Notes: generated by a model not told the origin, from the sequence alone. A stretch of DNA of 64,000 nt from Neptunomonas sp. (GCF_016744175.1 NZ_JADGEV010000007.1:1-64000); one strand, 5' to 3'; shown: positions 27,818-37,419, counted from the stretch's first letter. Program-made: numbers and translations.

Positions 27818-29278
27818 TTAATTAATGCCACCCAGCAAGGTGTATTTCATTTCAAGATATTCATCGATGCCATATCGTGAGCCTTCGCGCCCAATACCTG
27901 ACTCTTTAACGCCACCAAAAGGAGCCACTTCGGTTGATAGAACACCTTCATTAACCGCAACCATTCCGTACTCAAGCCCTTCAGAAACGCGCCATACACG
28001 GCTCAAATCGTTTGCATAGAAGTAAGCTGCTAAGCCGTATTCAGTATCATTGGCCATTGCGATAGCTTCTGCTTCGGTTTCAAAACGAAATATCGGAGCG
28101 ATAGGACCAAATATTTCTTCACGAGCAACACGCATTTCATTGGTTACATCAGCGATGATAGTTGGTTGATAAAAAGTGCCACCCAACGCATGCTCTTGAC
28201 CACCACACACCAATCGTGCGCCCTTTTGAACGGCATCATCCAGCAGCTCAGATACTTTGCTAATGGCTGCTTGATTAATCATAGGTCCCTGATCAAACGT
28301 ACCTTGCAAACCATGCCCTACTGTTAGCTCATTTACCGCTTTGTTAAACTTTTCTACGAACACATCGTAAACACTGGACTGCACCAAAATACGGTTGGTA
28401 CAGACACACGTTTGTCCTGCATTACGGAATTTCGAAATAACAGCGCCTTGTACTGCTTTATCTAAATCAGCGTCATCAAAAATAATAAGCGGTGCATTAC
28501 CACCTAGCTCAAGAGACATCTTCTTAACAGTATCAGCACACTGTCTCATTAACTGCTTACCAACAGCAGTTGAGCCCGTGAAAGATAGCTTACGAACGAC
28601 TGGGCTATCAGTTAAAACACGACCAACCACCGCAGGTTGCGTTGTAGTAACTACATTAATAACCCCTTTAGGGATACCAGCTCGCTCAGCAAGTACCATC
28701 AAAGCCAATGCTGATAACGGTGTATCTTCTGCCGGCTTAAGCACCATAGTGCAACCTGCCGCTAGAGCTGGAGCACATTTACGTGTGATCATCGCATTTG
28801 GGAAGTTCCAAGGCGTTACGGCTGCTACAACACCAATAGGCTCTTTACTCACCATAATGCGTTTATCCGCCGCTTGAGCTGGAATCAAGTCACCATAAAC
28901 ACGCTTTCCTTCTTCGGCATACCACTCAACAAATGAAGCGCCATATAAAACTTCACCTGCGGCTTCGCTCAAAGGCTTGCCTTGCTCAGCCGTCATGATT
29001 TGTGCCAAATCGTCTTTTGCTTCAACAATTAAGTCAAACCAACGGCGCAAGATAAGCGAACGCTCTTTAGCTGTTTTCGCTTTCCACAAAGGAAAAGCCT
29101 TCTCTGCCGCCGCAATTGCTTGCTGAGTTTCTTGCTCGCGCATGTCCGGAACTTCAGATATTTTCTGTCCCGTCGCAGGATCTAAAACAGGCATTACCTG
29201 ACCATTTAGTGCACTCTGCCATTCACCATTAATGAAGGCCTGCGTTTTAAGTAAACTCGCGTCTTTTAGTGATAACAT
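27818..29278 (-). CDS. davD: glutarate-semialdehyde / succinate-semialdehyde dehydrogenase
   Basis: This 486-residue NAD(P)-dependent aldehyde dehydrogenase carries the catalytic Cys in FRNAGQTCVCTNRI and the Glu in MSLELGGNAPLIIF. It has the nucleotide loop FTGSTAVGKQLM and the VTPWNFPNAMITRKCAPALA segment of GabD/DavD enzymes. It oxidises the semialdehyde made by the adjacent aminotransferase to glutarate (or succinate). The gap to the aminotransferase gene is 14 bases, and GAGG precedes the ATG. As with the aminotransferase, the operon favours the five-carbon substrate. Confidence 0.93.
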   Translation of the reverse strand: MLSLKDASLLKTQAFINGEWQSALNGQVMPVLDPATGQKISEVPDMREQETQQAIAAAEKAFPLWKAKTAKERSLILRRWFDLIVEAKDDLAQIMTAEQGKPLSEAAGEVLYGASFVEWYAEEGKRVYGDLIPAQAADKRIMVSKEPIGVVAAVTPWNFPNAMITRKCAPALAAGCTMVLKPAEDTPLSALALMVLAERAGIPKGVINVVTTTQPAVVGRVLTDSPVVRKLSFTGSTAVGKQLMRQCADTVKKMSLELGGNAPLIIFDDADLDKAVQGAVISKFRNAGQTCVCTNRILVQSSVYDVFVEKFNKAVNELTVGHGLQGTFDQGPMINQAAISKVSELLDDAVQKGARLVCGGQEHALGGTFYQPTIIADVTNEMRVAREEIFGPIAPIFRFETEAEAIAMANDTEYGLAAYFYANDLSRVWRVSEGLEYGMVAVNEGVLSTEVAPFGGVKESGIGREGSRYGIDEYLEMKYTLLGGIN

Positions 29279-29281
29279 TTC

Positions 29282-30499
29282 TTAACCTCTTTGAATAACG
29301 CCTTGATTACACAGACTTTCTATTTCATCAGGCGACATATCTAGGATAGATTCCAGAATATGAGAACTGTGCTCGCCTAGCACAGGCGGCGCCTGATGAT
29401 ACGCAATCGGTGTCTCAGAAAATTTCACAGGATTAGCAACAGAAGGGACCTCTCCAGCATCGCGATGAGCAAGAGAAACCTGCATTTCACGGTGCTTAAT
29501 TTGCGGTTCATCAAATACTTGTTCAATGGTATTGATCGGGCCGCACGGTACGCCTACTTCTGTTAATTTTTCGAGCCACTGTTGTGTGCTGTTCTTCAAC
29601 ATCAGCGGAAGTAAGAGCGGAATCAATTCCCCCCTATTTTCTACACGCTTTTGATTAGTACTAAACATAGCTTTTGTTGGCAGCTCAGGACTTCCCGCAA
29701 CCTCGCAAAAGCGCTGAAATTGCTGATCATTACCTATGGCTAAAATAATATGACCATCGCCAGTAGGAAATGCCTGGTAAGGAACAATGTTAGGGTGAGC
29801 ATTACCCAATCTTCCAGGCGGCTCCCCTTTAGCGAGAAAGTTCATCGCTTGGTTAGCGAGCGTTGCAACTTGTACATCAAGTAATGCTAAATCAATGTAT
29901 TGACCTACACCGGTCTCTTCCCGGTACAGTAGCGCTGCTTGAACAGCATTAGCGGCATACAAACCCGTCATCACATCGACTAAAGCAACACCCACTTTCA
30001 TTGGCATGCCATCAGGCTCACCCGTAACACTCATCAAGCCGCCCATGCCTTGAATCATAAAATCATATCCAGCACGATGAGCATCCGGACCGTTTTGGCC
30101 AAACCCAGTAATTGAACAATAAACCAAACGTGGGTTTATCTCTTTTAATGAATCATAATCAAGCCCGTAACGCTTCAGACCACCAACTTTGTAATTCTCC
30201 AGCACCACATCAGAAACTTTAACAAGTTCACGGATGATGGCTTGTCCTTCAGGGCAGGCAATATCAACAGCAACAGACTGTTTTCCGCGGTTAGCGGAAT
30301 GAAAGTAAGCTGCATCACTGGTATCTGATTGACTTCCCTTCATAAAAGGAGGCCCCCAGCCACGGGTATCATCGCCACAACCAGGACGTTCTATTTTAAT
30401 CACCTCCGCTCCGAAATCAGCCAACATTTGGCCAGCCCAAGGGCCAGCCAAAATACGGCTCAAATCTAAAACACGGATGTGAGATAAGGCTCCGCTCAT
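29282..30499 (-). CDS. CaiB/BaiF CoA-transferase, probably for glutarate
   Basis: This 405-residue class III CoA-transferase opens with LDLSRILAGPWAGQMLADFGAEVIKIE and has the catalytic Asp region ALVDVMTGLYAANAVQAAL (about residue 165). It likely moves CoA from succinyl-CoA to glutarate, giving glutaryl-CoA for the next enzyme. The ATG shares a base with the stop of gcdH (TGATG), which suggests coupled translation. The substrate is inferred from the operon rather than from the sequence. Confidence 0.88.
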   Translation of the reverse strand: MSGALSHIRVLDLSRILAGPWAGQMLADFGAEVIKIERPGCGDDTRGWGPPFMKGSQSDTSDAAYFHSANRGKQSVAVDIACPEGQAIIRELVKVSDVVLENYKVGGLKRYGLDYDSLKEINPRLVYCSITGFGQNGPDAHRAGYDFMIQGMGGLMSVTGEPDGMPMKVGVALVDVMTGLYAANAVQAALLYREETGVGQYIDLALLDVQVATLANQAMNFLAKGEPPGRLGNAHPNIVPYQAFPTGDGHIILAIGNDQQFQRFCEVAGSPELPTKAMFSTNQKRVENRGELIPLLLPLMLKNSTQQWLEKLTEVGVPCGPINTIEQVFDEPQIKHREMQVSLAHRDAGEVPSVANPVKFSETPIAYHQAPPVLGEHSSHILESILDMSPDEIESLCNQGVIQRG

Positions 30500-31674
30500 C
30501 AGAAAAAGGCCTGTAAACCAGTTTGAGCACGGCCGAGGATCAACGCATGAATATCATGTGTACCTTCATACGTATTGACCGCTTCAAGGTTCATAACATG
30601 ACGAATCACGTGAAACTCATCTGCAATACCGTTTCCACCATGCATATCACGTGATACACGGGCAATATCTAATGCTTTTCCACAGTTATTACGCTTCATC
30701 AGGGAAATTAGTTCAACAGGACAGTTTCCAGCATCCAGCATTTGTCCCATACGAAGGCAGCCCTGTAGACCAAGAGAAATCTCTGTTTGCATGTCTGCTA
30801 GTTTTTTCTGAACCAACTGAGTCTGTGCCAATGGACGGCCGAACTGTTTACGATCTAATGTATATTGACGCGCCGCCTGCCAACAGAATTCAGCAGCACC
30901 TAGAGCGCCCCATGCAATACCAAAACGTGCTTTGTTAAGACATCCAAATGGCCCAGATAAGCCAGAGACGTTTGGCAAAATATTTTCATCAGGAACAAAC
31001 ACATCTTCCATCACAATTTCACCAGTGATCGATGCACGTAAAGAGAACTTACCTTCAATCTTAGGTGCTGAAAGTCCCTTCATGCCCTTCTCGAGTACAA
31101 AACCACGAATAACACCGTCTAGTTTTGCCCATACCACAAAGACTTGTGCAACCGGTGAATTGGTAATCCACATTTTGCTACCTTTGACGATATATCCACC
31201 ATCAACCTTTGTTGCACGTGTTCGCATACCTGCTGGGTCAGAACCCGCATCCGGTTCTGTTAGGCCAAAGCAACCAATCCATTCACCGCTGGCTAATTTT
31301 GGTAGATACTTCTGACGCTGCTCTTCACTGCCATATGCATAGATAGGGTGCATAACAAGCGAAGATTGCACACTCATTGCAGAACGGTAACCACTATCAA
31401 CCCTTTCAACTTCACGGGCAACAAGACCATAACTCACATGGCTAGCTCCAGCACAACCGTACTCTTCAGGTAAGGTACTGCCCAGCAAACCTAGCTCACC
31501 TAGCTCTTTCATGATTTCAACATCAAATGTTTCATTACGGTTTGCCATTAGTACACGTGGCATTAGCTGCCCTTGCATGTAATCACGTGCAGCATCACGA
31601 ATCATTCGCTCTTCGTCACTAATCTGCTGATCTAACAAGAAAGGGTCTTCCCATACAAAAGCTGTTTTACTCAT
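30499..31674 (-). CDS. gcdH: glutaryl-CoA dehydrogenase
   Basis: This 391-residue FAD enzyme oxidises and decarboxylates glutaryl-CoA to crotonyl-CoA. Supporting features are the substrate-binding Arg in [17 protein letters not shown], the flavin-binding [18 protein letters not shown] segment (here [17 protein letters not shown]), and the catalytic Glu in [17 protein letters not shown]. The match to the family is long and close. It is the first gene of the aminovalerate operon, with GAGG upstream of the ATG and a 430-base control region before it. Crotonyl-CoA would then pass to beta-oxidation enzymes. Confidence 0.96.
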   Translation of the reverse strand: MSKTAFVWEDPFLLDQQISDEERMIRDAARDYMQGQLMPRVLMANRNETFDVEIMKELGELGLLGSTLPEEYGCAGASHVSYGLVAREVERVDSGYRSAMSVQSSLVMHPIYAYGSEEQRQKYLPKLASGEWIGCFGLTEPDAGSDPAGMRTRATKVDGGYIVKGSKMWITNSPVAQVFVVWAKLDGVIRGFVLEKGMKGLSAPKIEGKFSLRASITGEIVMEDVFVPDENILPNVSGLSGPFGCLNKARFGIAWGALGAAEFCWQAARQYTLDRKQFGRPLAQTQLVQKKLADMQTEISLGLQGCLRMGQMLDAGNCPVELISLMKRNNCGKALDIARVSRDMHGGNGIADEFHVIRHVMNLEAVNTYEGTHDIHALILGRAQTGLQAFF

Positions 31675-31924
31675 ACCAATGGCCTCGATGTGATTTTGAT
31701 AATAGCGCCATGATGTCTTTTACTAACACCCGCTTTTAACAAATAATTTGGTTTATATTATGCAGATAGTGTTCATTATTTTTTACAAAAGCAAGATGTG
31801 TAATAGCTTTTTTTACAATAAAAAAAATGATGTGAAATTAACATTCTATAAAGAACCTAATGACATAAACATAAAGCATTGATATAAAAGATAATAATTT
31901 TAATAGCAGAGAGAAGTACTCAAC

Positions 31925-31949
31925 ACGATAAGAATGTGATTCTTATCGT
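31925..31949. promoter_or_regulatory. 25-base palindrome upstream of gcdH
   Basis: ACGATAAGAAT (31925-31935) and ATTCTTATCGT (31939-31949) are perfect 11-base arms around GTG, in an A+T-rich stretch about 250 bases before gcdH. The 430-base gap (31675-32105) holds no gene. The arms have the symmetry of a strong operator. As a terminator it would be poor, because the A-tract beside it would not give a U-run after the hairpin in either reading that matters here. Confidence 0.5.
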
Positions 31950-32105
31950 AAAAAAAGTGGCATTTGTGATTTTTAATTAGAATTTCATAGTTAACATGCA
32001 AAGTTTTGTATGAAATACCGAACAGATACAAGACGCAGAAACCGCCATGCTCCGTTCAATTTTATAAGATTACACTAGGCTCTTTTGACACGACCAGTAA
32101 CATCA

Positions 32106-32801
32106 CTACGACGTTAGTGCGTAAGCAACAGCAGCCTGCGCATGTATCTCTGTTGTATCAAACAATGGTATAGATGTATCTGCTTGCTTAATTAACAAAC
32201 CAATTTCAGTGCATCCTAGAATCACAGCGTCAACGTCTTGAACGGCCATTTGATTAATTATTCTCAAATACTCCTGCTTCGATTTTTCTAAAACGTTTCC
32301 TCTGCAAAGCTCGTTATAAATAACATCATGAATAATAGCCCTATCAGCAGTCGTTGGAATAACAACATCCAGCCCATAACAATCAGATAAGCGCCCTTTA
32401 TAAAAATCTTGTTCCATCGTAAATTGAGTTCCCAGCAAAGCTACACGGGAAACTCCTTGAGAGACTAACGATTGCGCGGTTGCATCTGCAATATGTAATA
32501 ATGGAATATCAATTTCAGCCTCAATAGCTCCAGCTACTTTGTGCATGGTATTAGTACAAATCAGTAAAAAATCAGCACCTCCAGCTTGCACATTAAGGGC
32601 GGCCTTACACAAAATATCAGCAGCACCTTGCCAATTATTTCGCGCCTGACAAACTTCTATTGCTTGAAAATCGACACTATTCAAAATTATTTTGGCAGAA
32701 TGAAGCCCCCCTAACTCCCTTTTAATACCTTGATTAATCAGCTGGTAATAACTTACCGTGCTCTCCCAGCTCATTCCTCCCAACAACCCAATTGTTTGCA
32801 T
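32106..32801 (-). CDS. aspartate/glutamate racemase family protein
   Basis: This 231-residue cofactor-independent racemase has the two expected Cys motifs: LLICTNTMHKVAG (about residue 80) and VILGCTEIGLLI (about 195). These bases on opposite faces of the substrate interconvert L- and D-amino acids. The opening TIGLLGGMSWESTVSYYQLIN matches the YgeA type of broad specificity. I start at the ATG at 32801, with AAGGG upstream. It shares a strand with the LysR gene in front of it and may be part of its unit. Confidence 0.9.
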   Translation of the reverse strand: MQTIGLLGGMSWESTVSYYQLINQGIKRELGGLHSAKIILNSVDFQAIEVCQARNNWQGAADILCKAALNVQAGGADFLLICTNTMHKVAGAIEAEIDIPLLHIADATAQSLVSQGVSRVALLGTQFTMEQDFYKGRLSDCYGLDVVIPTTADRAIIHDVIYNELCRGNVLEKSKQEYLRIINQMAVQDVDAVILGCTEIGLLIKQADTSIPLFDTTEIHAQAAVAYALTS

Positions 32802-32846
32802 AATCAACCCTTATATTTTTACAGGCACATTCGATTTTCAAGAAAA

Positions 32847-33749
32847 TTACACACAACTTTTGTGCATCTCTTCAATAACCCAATCCTTAAATGCACGCAT
32901 GCCATACGTTAAAGGCCTATTTTTTTGATGGACAAGATAGAAGGACTTTTGTGTATTCAACATAATATCAAATGGCATTATTAGCTTTCCTTCATTTATC
33001 TCTCTTGAGGTTAACGTACTGTCGGCCAGTGCTACACCAAGCCCCTCTTGAGCTGCCGCGGTGGCTAACTGGCTACTGGATAACTGCAGCCCTCTACCAA
33101 AACCAAGGTATTCAACACCGGCAAGTTGTAACCACTCTTGCCACTCATAAAGGCGCTTACTTACCTGAATAAGAGTATGTTTTCGTAAATCTTCTGGTTT
33201 AGCCAATGGGCGTCCATTTTTTATTAATGCGGGACTACAAACAGGCACAAGTAAGACCTTCCTTAGAAAGTGAACTTCAATATCATGCCATTCACCATGA
33301 CCAAAATAGACAGCCATATCTGTATTTGATTTATTAAAATCAATTAGCCCAGTCGACGCACTTATTTGAAGCTCCACATCAGGAAATCTTTCTTGAAAGC
33401 GTTGCATTCTAGGCATCAGCCATCGAGTTAAAAAATTCGGCGCTACACTGATTGTTACAATATCTGTTTCTGGATTCGCCGTTAAACGCTGAGTCGCAAC
33501 TTCTATTTCATCCAATGCATATTTAATAGATACAAGATATTGCTCTCCCACCGGAGTCAACTCAACTTTTCTTTTATTCCTTCGAAACAACACCAAACCT
33601 AAGAACTGCTCAAGTGTTTTAATTTGATGACTAACGGCCGAAGCGGTTACTGAAAGCTCTTCAGCAGCAGCTACAAAGCTCTCATTACGGGCCGCTGCTT
33701 CAAAAATACGTACAGAATTGAGTGGGGGCAAGCGTCTAATAACAAACAC
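32847..33749 (-). CDS. LysR-family regulator, GcvA-like
   Basis: This 300-residue protein begins with the GcvA-type pattern RRLPPLNSVRIFEAAARNESF, followed by the recognition segment TASAVSHQIKTLEQFLG (about residue 35) and an effector domain (about 95-295). GcvA-like regulators in this position often control amino-acid or organic-acid genes. GcdR, which activates glutaryl-CoA dehydrogenase in pseudomonads, is one such LysR protein. A racemase gene lies between this gene and gcdH, so its target may be the racemase, the operon, or both. Start codon GTG at 33749. Confidence 0.9.
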   Translation of the reverse strand: MFVIRRLPPLNSVRIFEAAARNESFVAAAEELSVTASAVSHQIKTLEQFLGLVLFRRNKRKVELTPVGEQYLVSIKYALDEIEVATQRLTANPETDIVTISVAPNFLTRWLMPRMQRFQERFPDVELQISASTGLIDFNKSNTDMAVYFGHGEWHDIEVHFLRKVLLVPVCSPALIKNGRPLAKPEDLRKHTLIQVSKRLYEWQEWLQLAGVEYLGFGRGLQLSSSQLATAAAQEGLGVALADSTLTSREINEGKLIMPFDIMLNTQKSFYLVHQKNRPLTYGMRAFKDWVIEEMHKSCV

Positions 33750-33863
33750 CTCTTTAGTGAATTTTTCTCATCATTCTGATGAAAATTGATCGTTTGTGCA
33801 ACTTCTATTCAGACCTTAGTATAAGCACATTAATTAATACCAAGCGATCTAAGTGAGAAACAT

Positions 33864-34052
33864 ATGAGCAACGAAATCGAACTCCACACAGATAAAGACG
33901 GCAACCTTGATACGGCTTATTACATTAACCAAGCGCATCAACTGCGTAGTGAATACTTAGGCGAACTATACACGTCTACAGTGTCAAAATTTAAAACACT
34001 ACTACATTTAGAGCTTCCAAAAATCATTAATGGCCGACATGCTCATCACTAA
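33864..34052 (+). CDS. small hypothetical protein, RSP_7527-like
   Basis: The 62-residue protein has a polar start (IELHTDKDGNLD) and a helix with HQLRSEYLGELYTSTVSKFKTLL, and a His-rich end (GRHAHH). This arrangement resembles the small RSP_7527 type family of alpha- and gammaproteobacteria (arginine-rich in most), though identity is low by eye. It is divergent from the LysR gene. A G+C-rich hairpin GGGGCC/GGCCCC (34066-34082) follows without a T-tract. The function is unknown. Confidence 0.55.
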   Translation: MSNEIELHTDKDGNLDTAYYINQAHQLRSEYLGELYTSTVSKFKTLLHLELPKIINGRHAHH

Positions 34053-34177
34053 ATAATACTATTTTGGGGCCTCCTTGGCCCCGAGCCTACACCTGTTCAA
34101 CACCGCTTTCCCTTTATTCGTAGAACTTTTCTTGTCTATACTGTTGTTAATAGCCCCTATTTAACGAAGTATATGCC

Positions 34178-35299
34178 ATGAAAAATCCTGTCATTAGCGG
34201 TATCGGTCTTTGGACTCCTGAAAATACGATCACAAATGAAGAGCTGGTTACGGCCTATAACGCTTGGGCTAACGCCTTCAACACTGAGCATCTCGATGCA
34301 ATCCAAGCCGGCGATATAAATGCCAAGCCTTTATCTACTGCAGAGTTTATAGAAAAAGCATCGGGTATCAAACGTCGATTCGCCTATTGTAAAGATGGTG
34401 TTTTAGACATTTCTCGCATGCGCCCTCGTATCCCAGCAAGAGCCGACCACGAATTATCTGTTCAAGCAGAGATAGCACTGGCCGCTGCACATAAGGCCCT
34501 AATATCTGCCAACAAATCAGCAGATCAGATCGACGCTGTCATTGTTGCTTGCTCCTACACACAACGTGCTTATCCAGCGATTGCTATCGAGGTCCAACAT
34601 GAATTAGGTATTCAGGGGTTTGGGTTTGATATGCAAGTTGCTTGCTCCTCAGCAACGTTCGGCCTGCATAGAGCCTACGAAATGATCAAGGCTGGTACAG
34701 CCAAAGCAGTGTTAGTCATTAATCCTGAACTAACATCCCCCCAAGTCAATTACTGCGACCGAGATAGCCACTTTATTTTTGGCGATGTTGCAGTAGCAAC
34801 CATTATTGAAGATTCAAGCACCTGCCATTCAGAGCACAGTTACGAAATCCTTAGTACAAAAGCTGCAACGGTTTTCTCAAACAACATTCGGTCAAATTTT
34901 GGTTATACCGCCAGAGTAAGCGACACAGATCCATTTTCTCTAGATGCTCTCTTCCATCAGAATGGGCGCAAAGTTTTCAAAGAAGTATGCCCTATGGCTG
35001 TTGAACATATATTAAAACACATAGAGCAACACAACCTCTCTGTTGAAAATGTGCAACGCTGGTGGCTGCATCAAGCCAACATTAATATGAATCATTTAAT
35101 TACCCGCAAACTTCTTGGACGCGACGCCAGTGAAAGCGAAGCCCCTATCGTACTTAACGAGTACGCCAACACAGCATCAGCAGGTTCACTTATTGCATTT
35201 CACCAGAATCATGAAGACCTCAACAGAAACGACTTTGGCCTTATTTGTTCGTTCGGGGCAGGGTACTCAATAGGAAGCCTCGTCATCAAGAAAAGATAA
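34178..35299 (+). CDS. beta-ketoacyl-ACP synthase III
   Basis: This 373-residue condensing enzyme carries the KAS III triad: Cys in QVACSSATFGLHRA (about 155), His in WWLHQANINMN and Asn in NEYANTASAGSLIAF. It is about 55 residues longer than E. coli FabH. The opening is like a pseudomonad KAS III that joins medium-chain acyl-CoA from beta-oxidation to malonyl-ACP. It may therefore feed fatty-acid breakdown products into new synthesis, but that is inference; an ordinary FabH role is possible. It stands alone, followed by a bidirectional terminator. Confidence 0.88.
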   Translation: MKNPVISGIGLWTPENTITNEELVTAYNAWANAFNTEHLDAIQAGDINAKPLSTAEFIEKASGIKRRFAYCKDGVLDISRMRPRIPARADHELSVQAEIALAAAHKALISANKSADQIDAVIVACSYTQRAYPAIAIEVQHELGIQGFGFDMQVACSSATFGLHRAYEMIKAGTAKAVLVINPELTSPQVNYCDRDSHFIFGDVAVATIIEDSSTCHSEHSYEILSTKAATVFSNNIRSNFGYTARVSDTDPFSLDALFHQNGRKVFKEVCPMAVEHILKHIEQHNLSVENVQRWWLHQANINMNHLITRKLLGRDASESEAPIVLNEYANTASAGSLIAFHQNHEDLNRNDFGLICSFGAGYSIGSLVIKKR

Positions 35300-35311
35300 A
35301 AAACACCCATA

Positions 35312-35339
35312 AAAAAACGCACTTTAAAGTGCGTTTTTT
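35312..35339. terminator. bidirectional terminator between KAS III and ppiD
   Basis: The arms AAAAAACGCACTTT and AAAGTGCGTTTTTT are exact complements meeting at 35325/35326. A- and T-tracts on both sides make a terminator for both convergent genes. It lies 12 bases after the KAS III stop and 14 bases before the ppiD end. Confidence 0.9.
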
Positions 35340-35353
35340 AATTTCAATATTTA

Positions 35354-37243
35354 CTATTTTCGCTCGATTTCTGCAGCGCTCTTCAACTGACTAACTAATG
35401 CTTGGTATTCCTGCTGACCTGAACGTGCGCCAAGAAAATTAGCCATCGATTTAGACTCAGCTTGCGAAAGCTCTATCTCTGGTGTATTTACCTTATTTAG
35501 TAATACAACAGCAATTCCGCCACCATTCATTACAACTTTTGATGCTACAACTTTTCCACCTACAGGTTTAACCAAAGAAAAAGTACGGTTACGCACTTCT
35601 TGAGGCAGGTCAGACGATGCGCGTGAAACAGTTACATTATCTTGTGGTTTTGCACCAACACTAGCCGCTACCCTGTCAAAAGCTTCACCTGCAATAAGCT
35701 GCTCAACTGCGTTCTGAGCTTTAGACTCAAGCAAATCACTACCTTTTTGTTGAACAAGCTCCTGCTTCAACTGTACTGAAACTTCCTCAAAGGTTTGCTC
35801 ACGAGGCTCTAAATGAGTTTTAATCCGTACAACAACTGTACGCTCTTTATCTAATTCAATAAGAGCACTGTTTACTTTTTCTTTAATCAAATCGTTACTA
35901 AAGGCAGCCTTAACTACTTTAGCGTTTTTAGAAATATCATCTTTCCCACCAGAGCGATCAAATGGTTCACTGGAAAGAATCGTTAACCCCATCACTTCAG
36001 AAGGCTCTATTAAATCACCAGAAGAAAATGTGACGTCCGCCATAAGCTCAAGACGTTCGACATAAGCAGTTTCTACCTTTTTATCTAAAATATCGTCAGT
36101 AAGCTTATACTTCAACTCTGTAATGCTTGCTATCTCTTTTTGAGAAATAGCATTCAGTTTTATGAGGTGATAACCGAACTCTGTACGAATAGGTTCAGAA
36201 ACCTCATTAACAGCTAGCTCATACATTGAACGCTCAAACGGTGCGGAAAAAACCCCCTTCCCATTAACACCTAGTTTACCTCCTGAAGCAGCAGAACCAA
36301 CATCCTCTGAATCACTAACAGCAACCGCAGAGAAGTCTTCACCAGCCGTTATACGCGCTTTAAGCACGGATATTTTCTCCAACGCAGCGCTATCATCTTG
36401 TTTAGGAGTAATTTCAACTAAAATGTGGGCTACATCTCGTTCTTCTTCTGCTTGGAACGAAGCAACATATTGGTCGTATTCTGATGCCAGCTCATCACCA
36501 GATACCTCGGCCTCTTCTCTTAAGTCATTTTTATCTAACAGGAGATACTCAATGGCAACCTGCTCTAATGTCATTAAAGAGCTACGTTCACTTTCATATT
36601 TAGCTTTTATTTCATCTTCAGATACAGTGACCTGCCGTGCAACATCAGCCAGTGGTAACACAAAATAATTGATGTCACGTGTTTGACGATCGAGTGCAAC
36701 AATGCGTTTTAACTCTTGCGGTATCGTAAATGAAGACAGTTGATACGCATTTCGCTCTTGCTCAATCACTCGCTCTTTTCTAAGCAAGTCTCTGTACATC
36801 AGCGGGCTAAAGCCGGCATTACGCAAAGCTACTTCAAATTGGTTTCGGTTAAACTTACCTTCTACGTGAAAGTCGGCCGTGTTGATGATCATCTGATCAA
36901 TCATGCGATCAGATATTAACAAATTCTTATCCTTCGCTGCCAAGAGCAAAGATTTTTGTTCGATCAGGCTATCTAACACCATACTGCTGATCATACCTTC
37001 ATCCAGCAATGCTGGATCTGCATTTTCACCCATTTGGGTTAATAGCTGGCGTCTTTGTAATTCGGTTGCCTGATAAAGCTCTTGACGGCTTATTTCTTCA
37101 CCGTTCACGGTGGCCGGCGCATCTGACTCAGAGGTCAGACTGACTAATGACTCCACTCCAAATAACGCAAAGGTAACAATAATTAAACCAACGATGACTT
37201 TGGCAACAATACTCTGCGAATTATCTCTAATGGATTGCAGCAT
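35354..37243 (-). CDS. ppiD: periplasmic folding chaperone PpiD
   Basis: This 629-residue protein is anchored in the inner membrane by one helix (about residues 14-34, AKVIVGLIIVTFALFGVESL) and faces the periplasm. A SurA-like N-terminal chaperone domain (about 40-190) precedes a parvulin domain (about 262-360, ERDVAHILVEITPKQ through FGYHLIKL) and a C-terminal helical part. PpiD associates with the SecYEG exit and assists newly exported proteins. AGGTGA precedes the ATG. The gene follows lon and hupB in the order common in gammaproteobacteria, with tRNA-Asp in between. Confidence 0.95.
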   Translation of the reverse strand: MLQSIRDNSQSIVAKVIVGLIIVTFALFGVESLVSLTSESDAPATVNGEEISRQELYQATELQRRQLLTQMGENADPALLDEGMISSMVLDSLIEQKSLLLAAKDKNLLISDRMIDQMIINTADFHVEGKFNRNQFEVALRNAGFSPLMYRDLLRKERVIEQERNAYQLSSFTIPQELKRIVALDRQTRDINYFVLPLADVARQVTVSEDEIKAKYESERSSLMTLEQVAIEYLLLDKNDLREEAEVSGDELASEYDQYVASFQAEEERDVAHILVEITPKQDDSAALEKISVLKARITAGEDFSAVAVSDSEDVGSAASGGKLGVNGKGVFSAPFERSMYELAVNEVSEPIRTEFGYHLIKLNAISQKEIASITELKYKLTDDILDKKVETAYVERLELMADVTFSSGDLIEPSEVMGLTILSSEPFDRSGGKDDISKNAKVVKAAFSNDLIKEKVNSALIELDKERTVVVRIKTHLEPREQTFEEVSVQLKQELVQQKGSDLLESKAQNAVEQLIAGEAFDRVAASVGAKPQDNVTVSRASSDLPQEVRNRTFSLVKPVGGKVVASKVVMNGGGIAVVLLNKVNTPEIELSQAESKSMANFLGARSGQQEYQALVSQLKSAAEIERK

Positions 37244-37279
37244 GATTCACCTAAAACAAATCCTAAAATTAAAAAAAAA

Positions 37280-37304
37280 GCGCATTCGCCTGAATGCGCT
37301 TTTT
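37280..37304 (-). terminator. terminator behind tRNA-Asp
   Basis: GCGCATTC (37280-37287) and GAATGCGC (37292-37299) form an eight-base-pair stem, extended by A-T pairs, and give a long U-run on the minus strand. It ends the tRNA unit 10 bases after the CCA end. Confidence 0.85.
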
Positions 37305-37308
37305 ATCG

Positions 37309-37385
37309 TGGCGGAACGGACGGGACTCGAACCCGCGACCCCCTGCGTGACAGGCAGGTATTCTAACCAACTGAACTACCGCTCC
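37309..37385 (-). tRNA. tRNA-Asp (anticodon GTC)
   Basis: The minus strand gives a 77-base cloverleaf. The acceptor stem is GGAGCGG paired with CCGTTCC, and CCA is encoded. The D-arm is AGTTCAGTTGGTTAGAAT, the anticodon loop CTGTCAC carries GTC, and the T-loop is GGTTCGAGTCC. It closely matches E. coli tRNA-Asp. It is 34 bases downstream of hupB. Confidence 0.97.
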
Positions 37386-37419
37386 ATGTTTGGACTATGA
37401 TCCTAACGCAATCAAATCC

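Noticed and set aside
28395..28877. 160-codon plus-strand frame inside davD
   Set aside because: It lies wholly antisense to a dehydrogenase with clear catalytic motifs and has no family resemblance or ribosome-binding site. Antisense frames of this size are common in genes of this base composition.
34066..34082. GGGGCC/GGCCCC hairpin as a terminator after the 62-residue gene
   Set aside because: It is followed by GAGCC and no U-run, so Rho-independent termination is doubtful.
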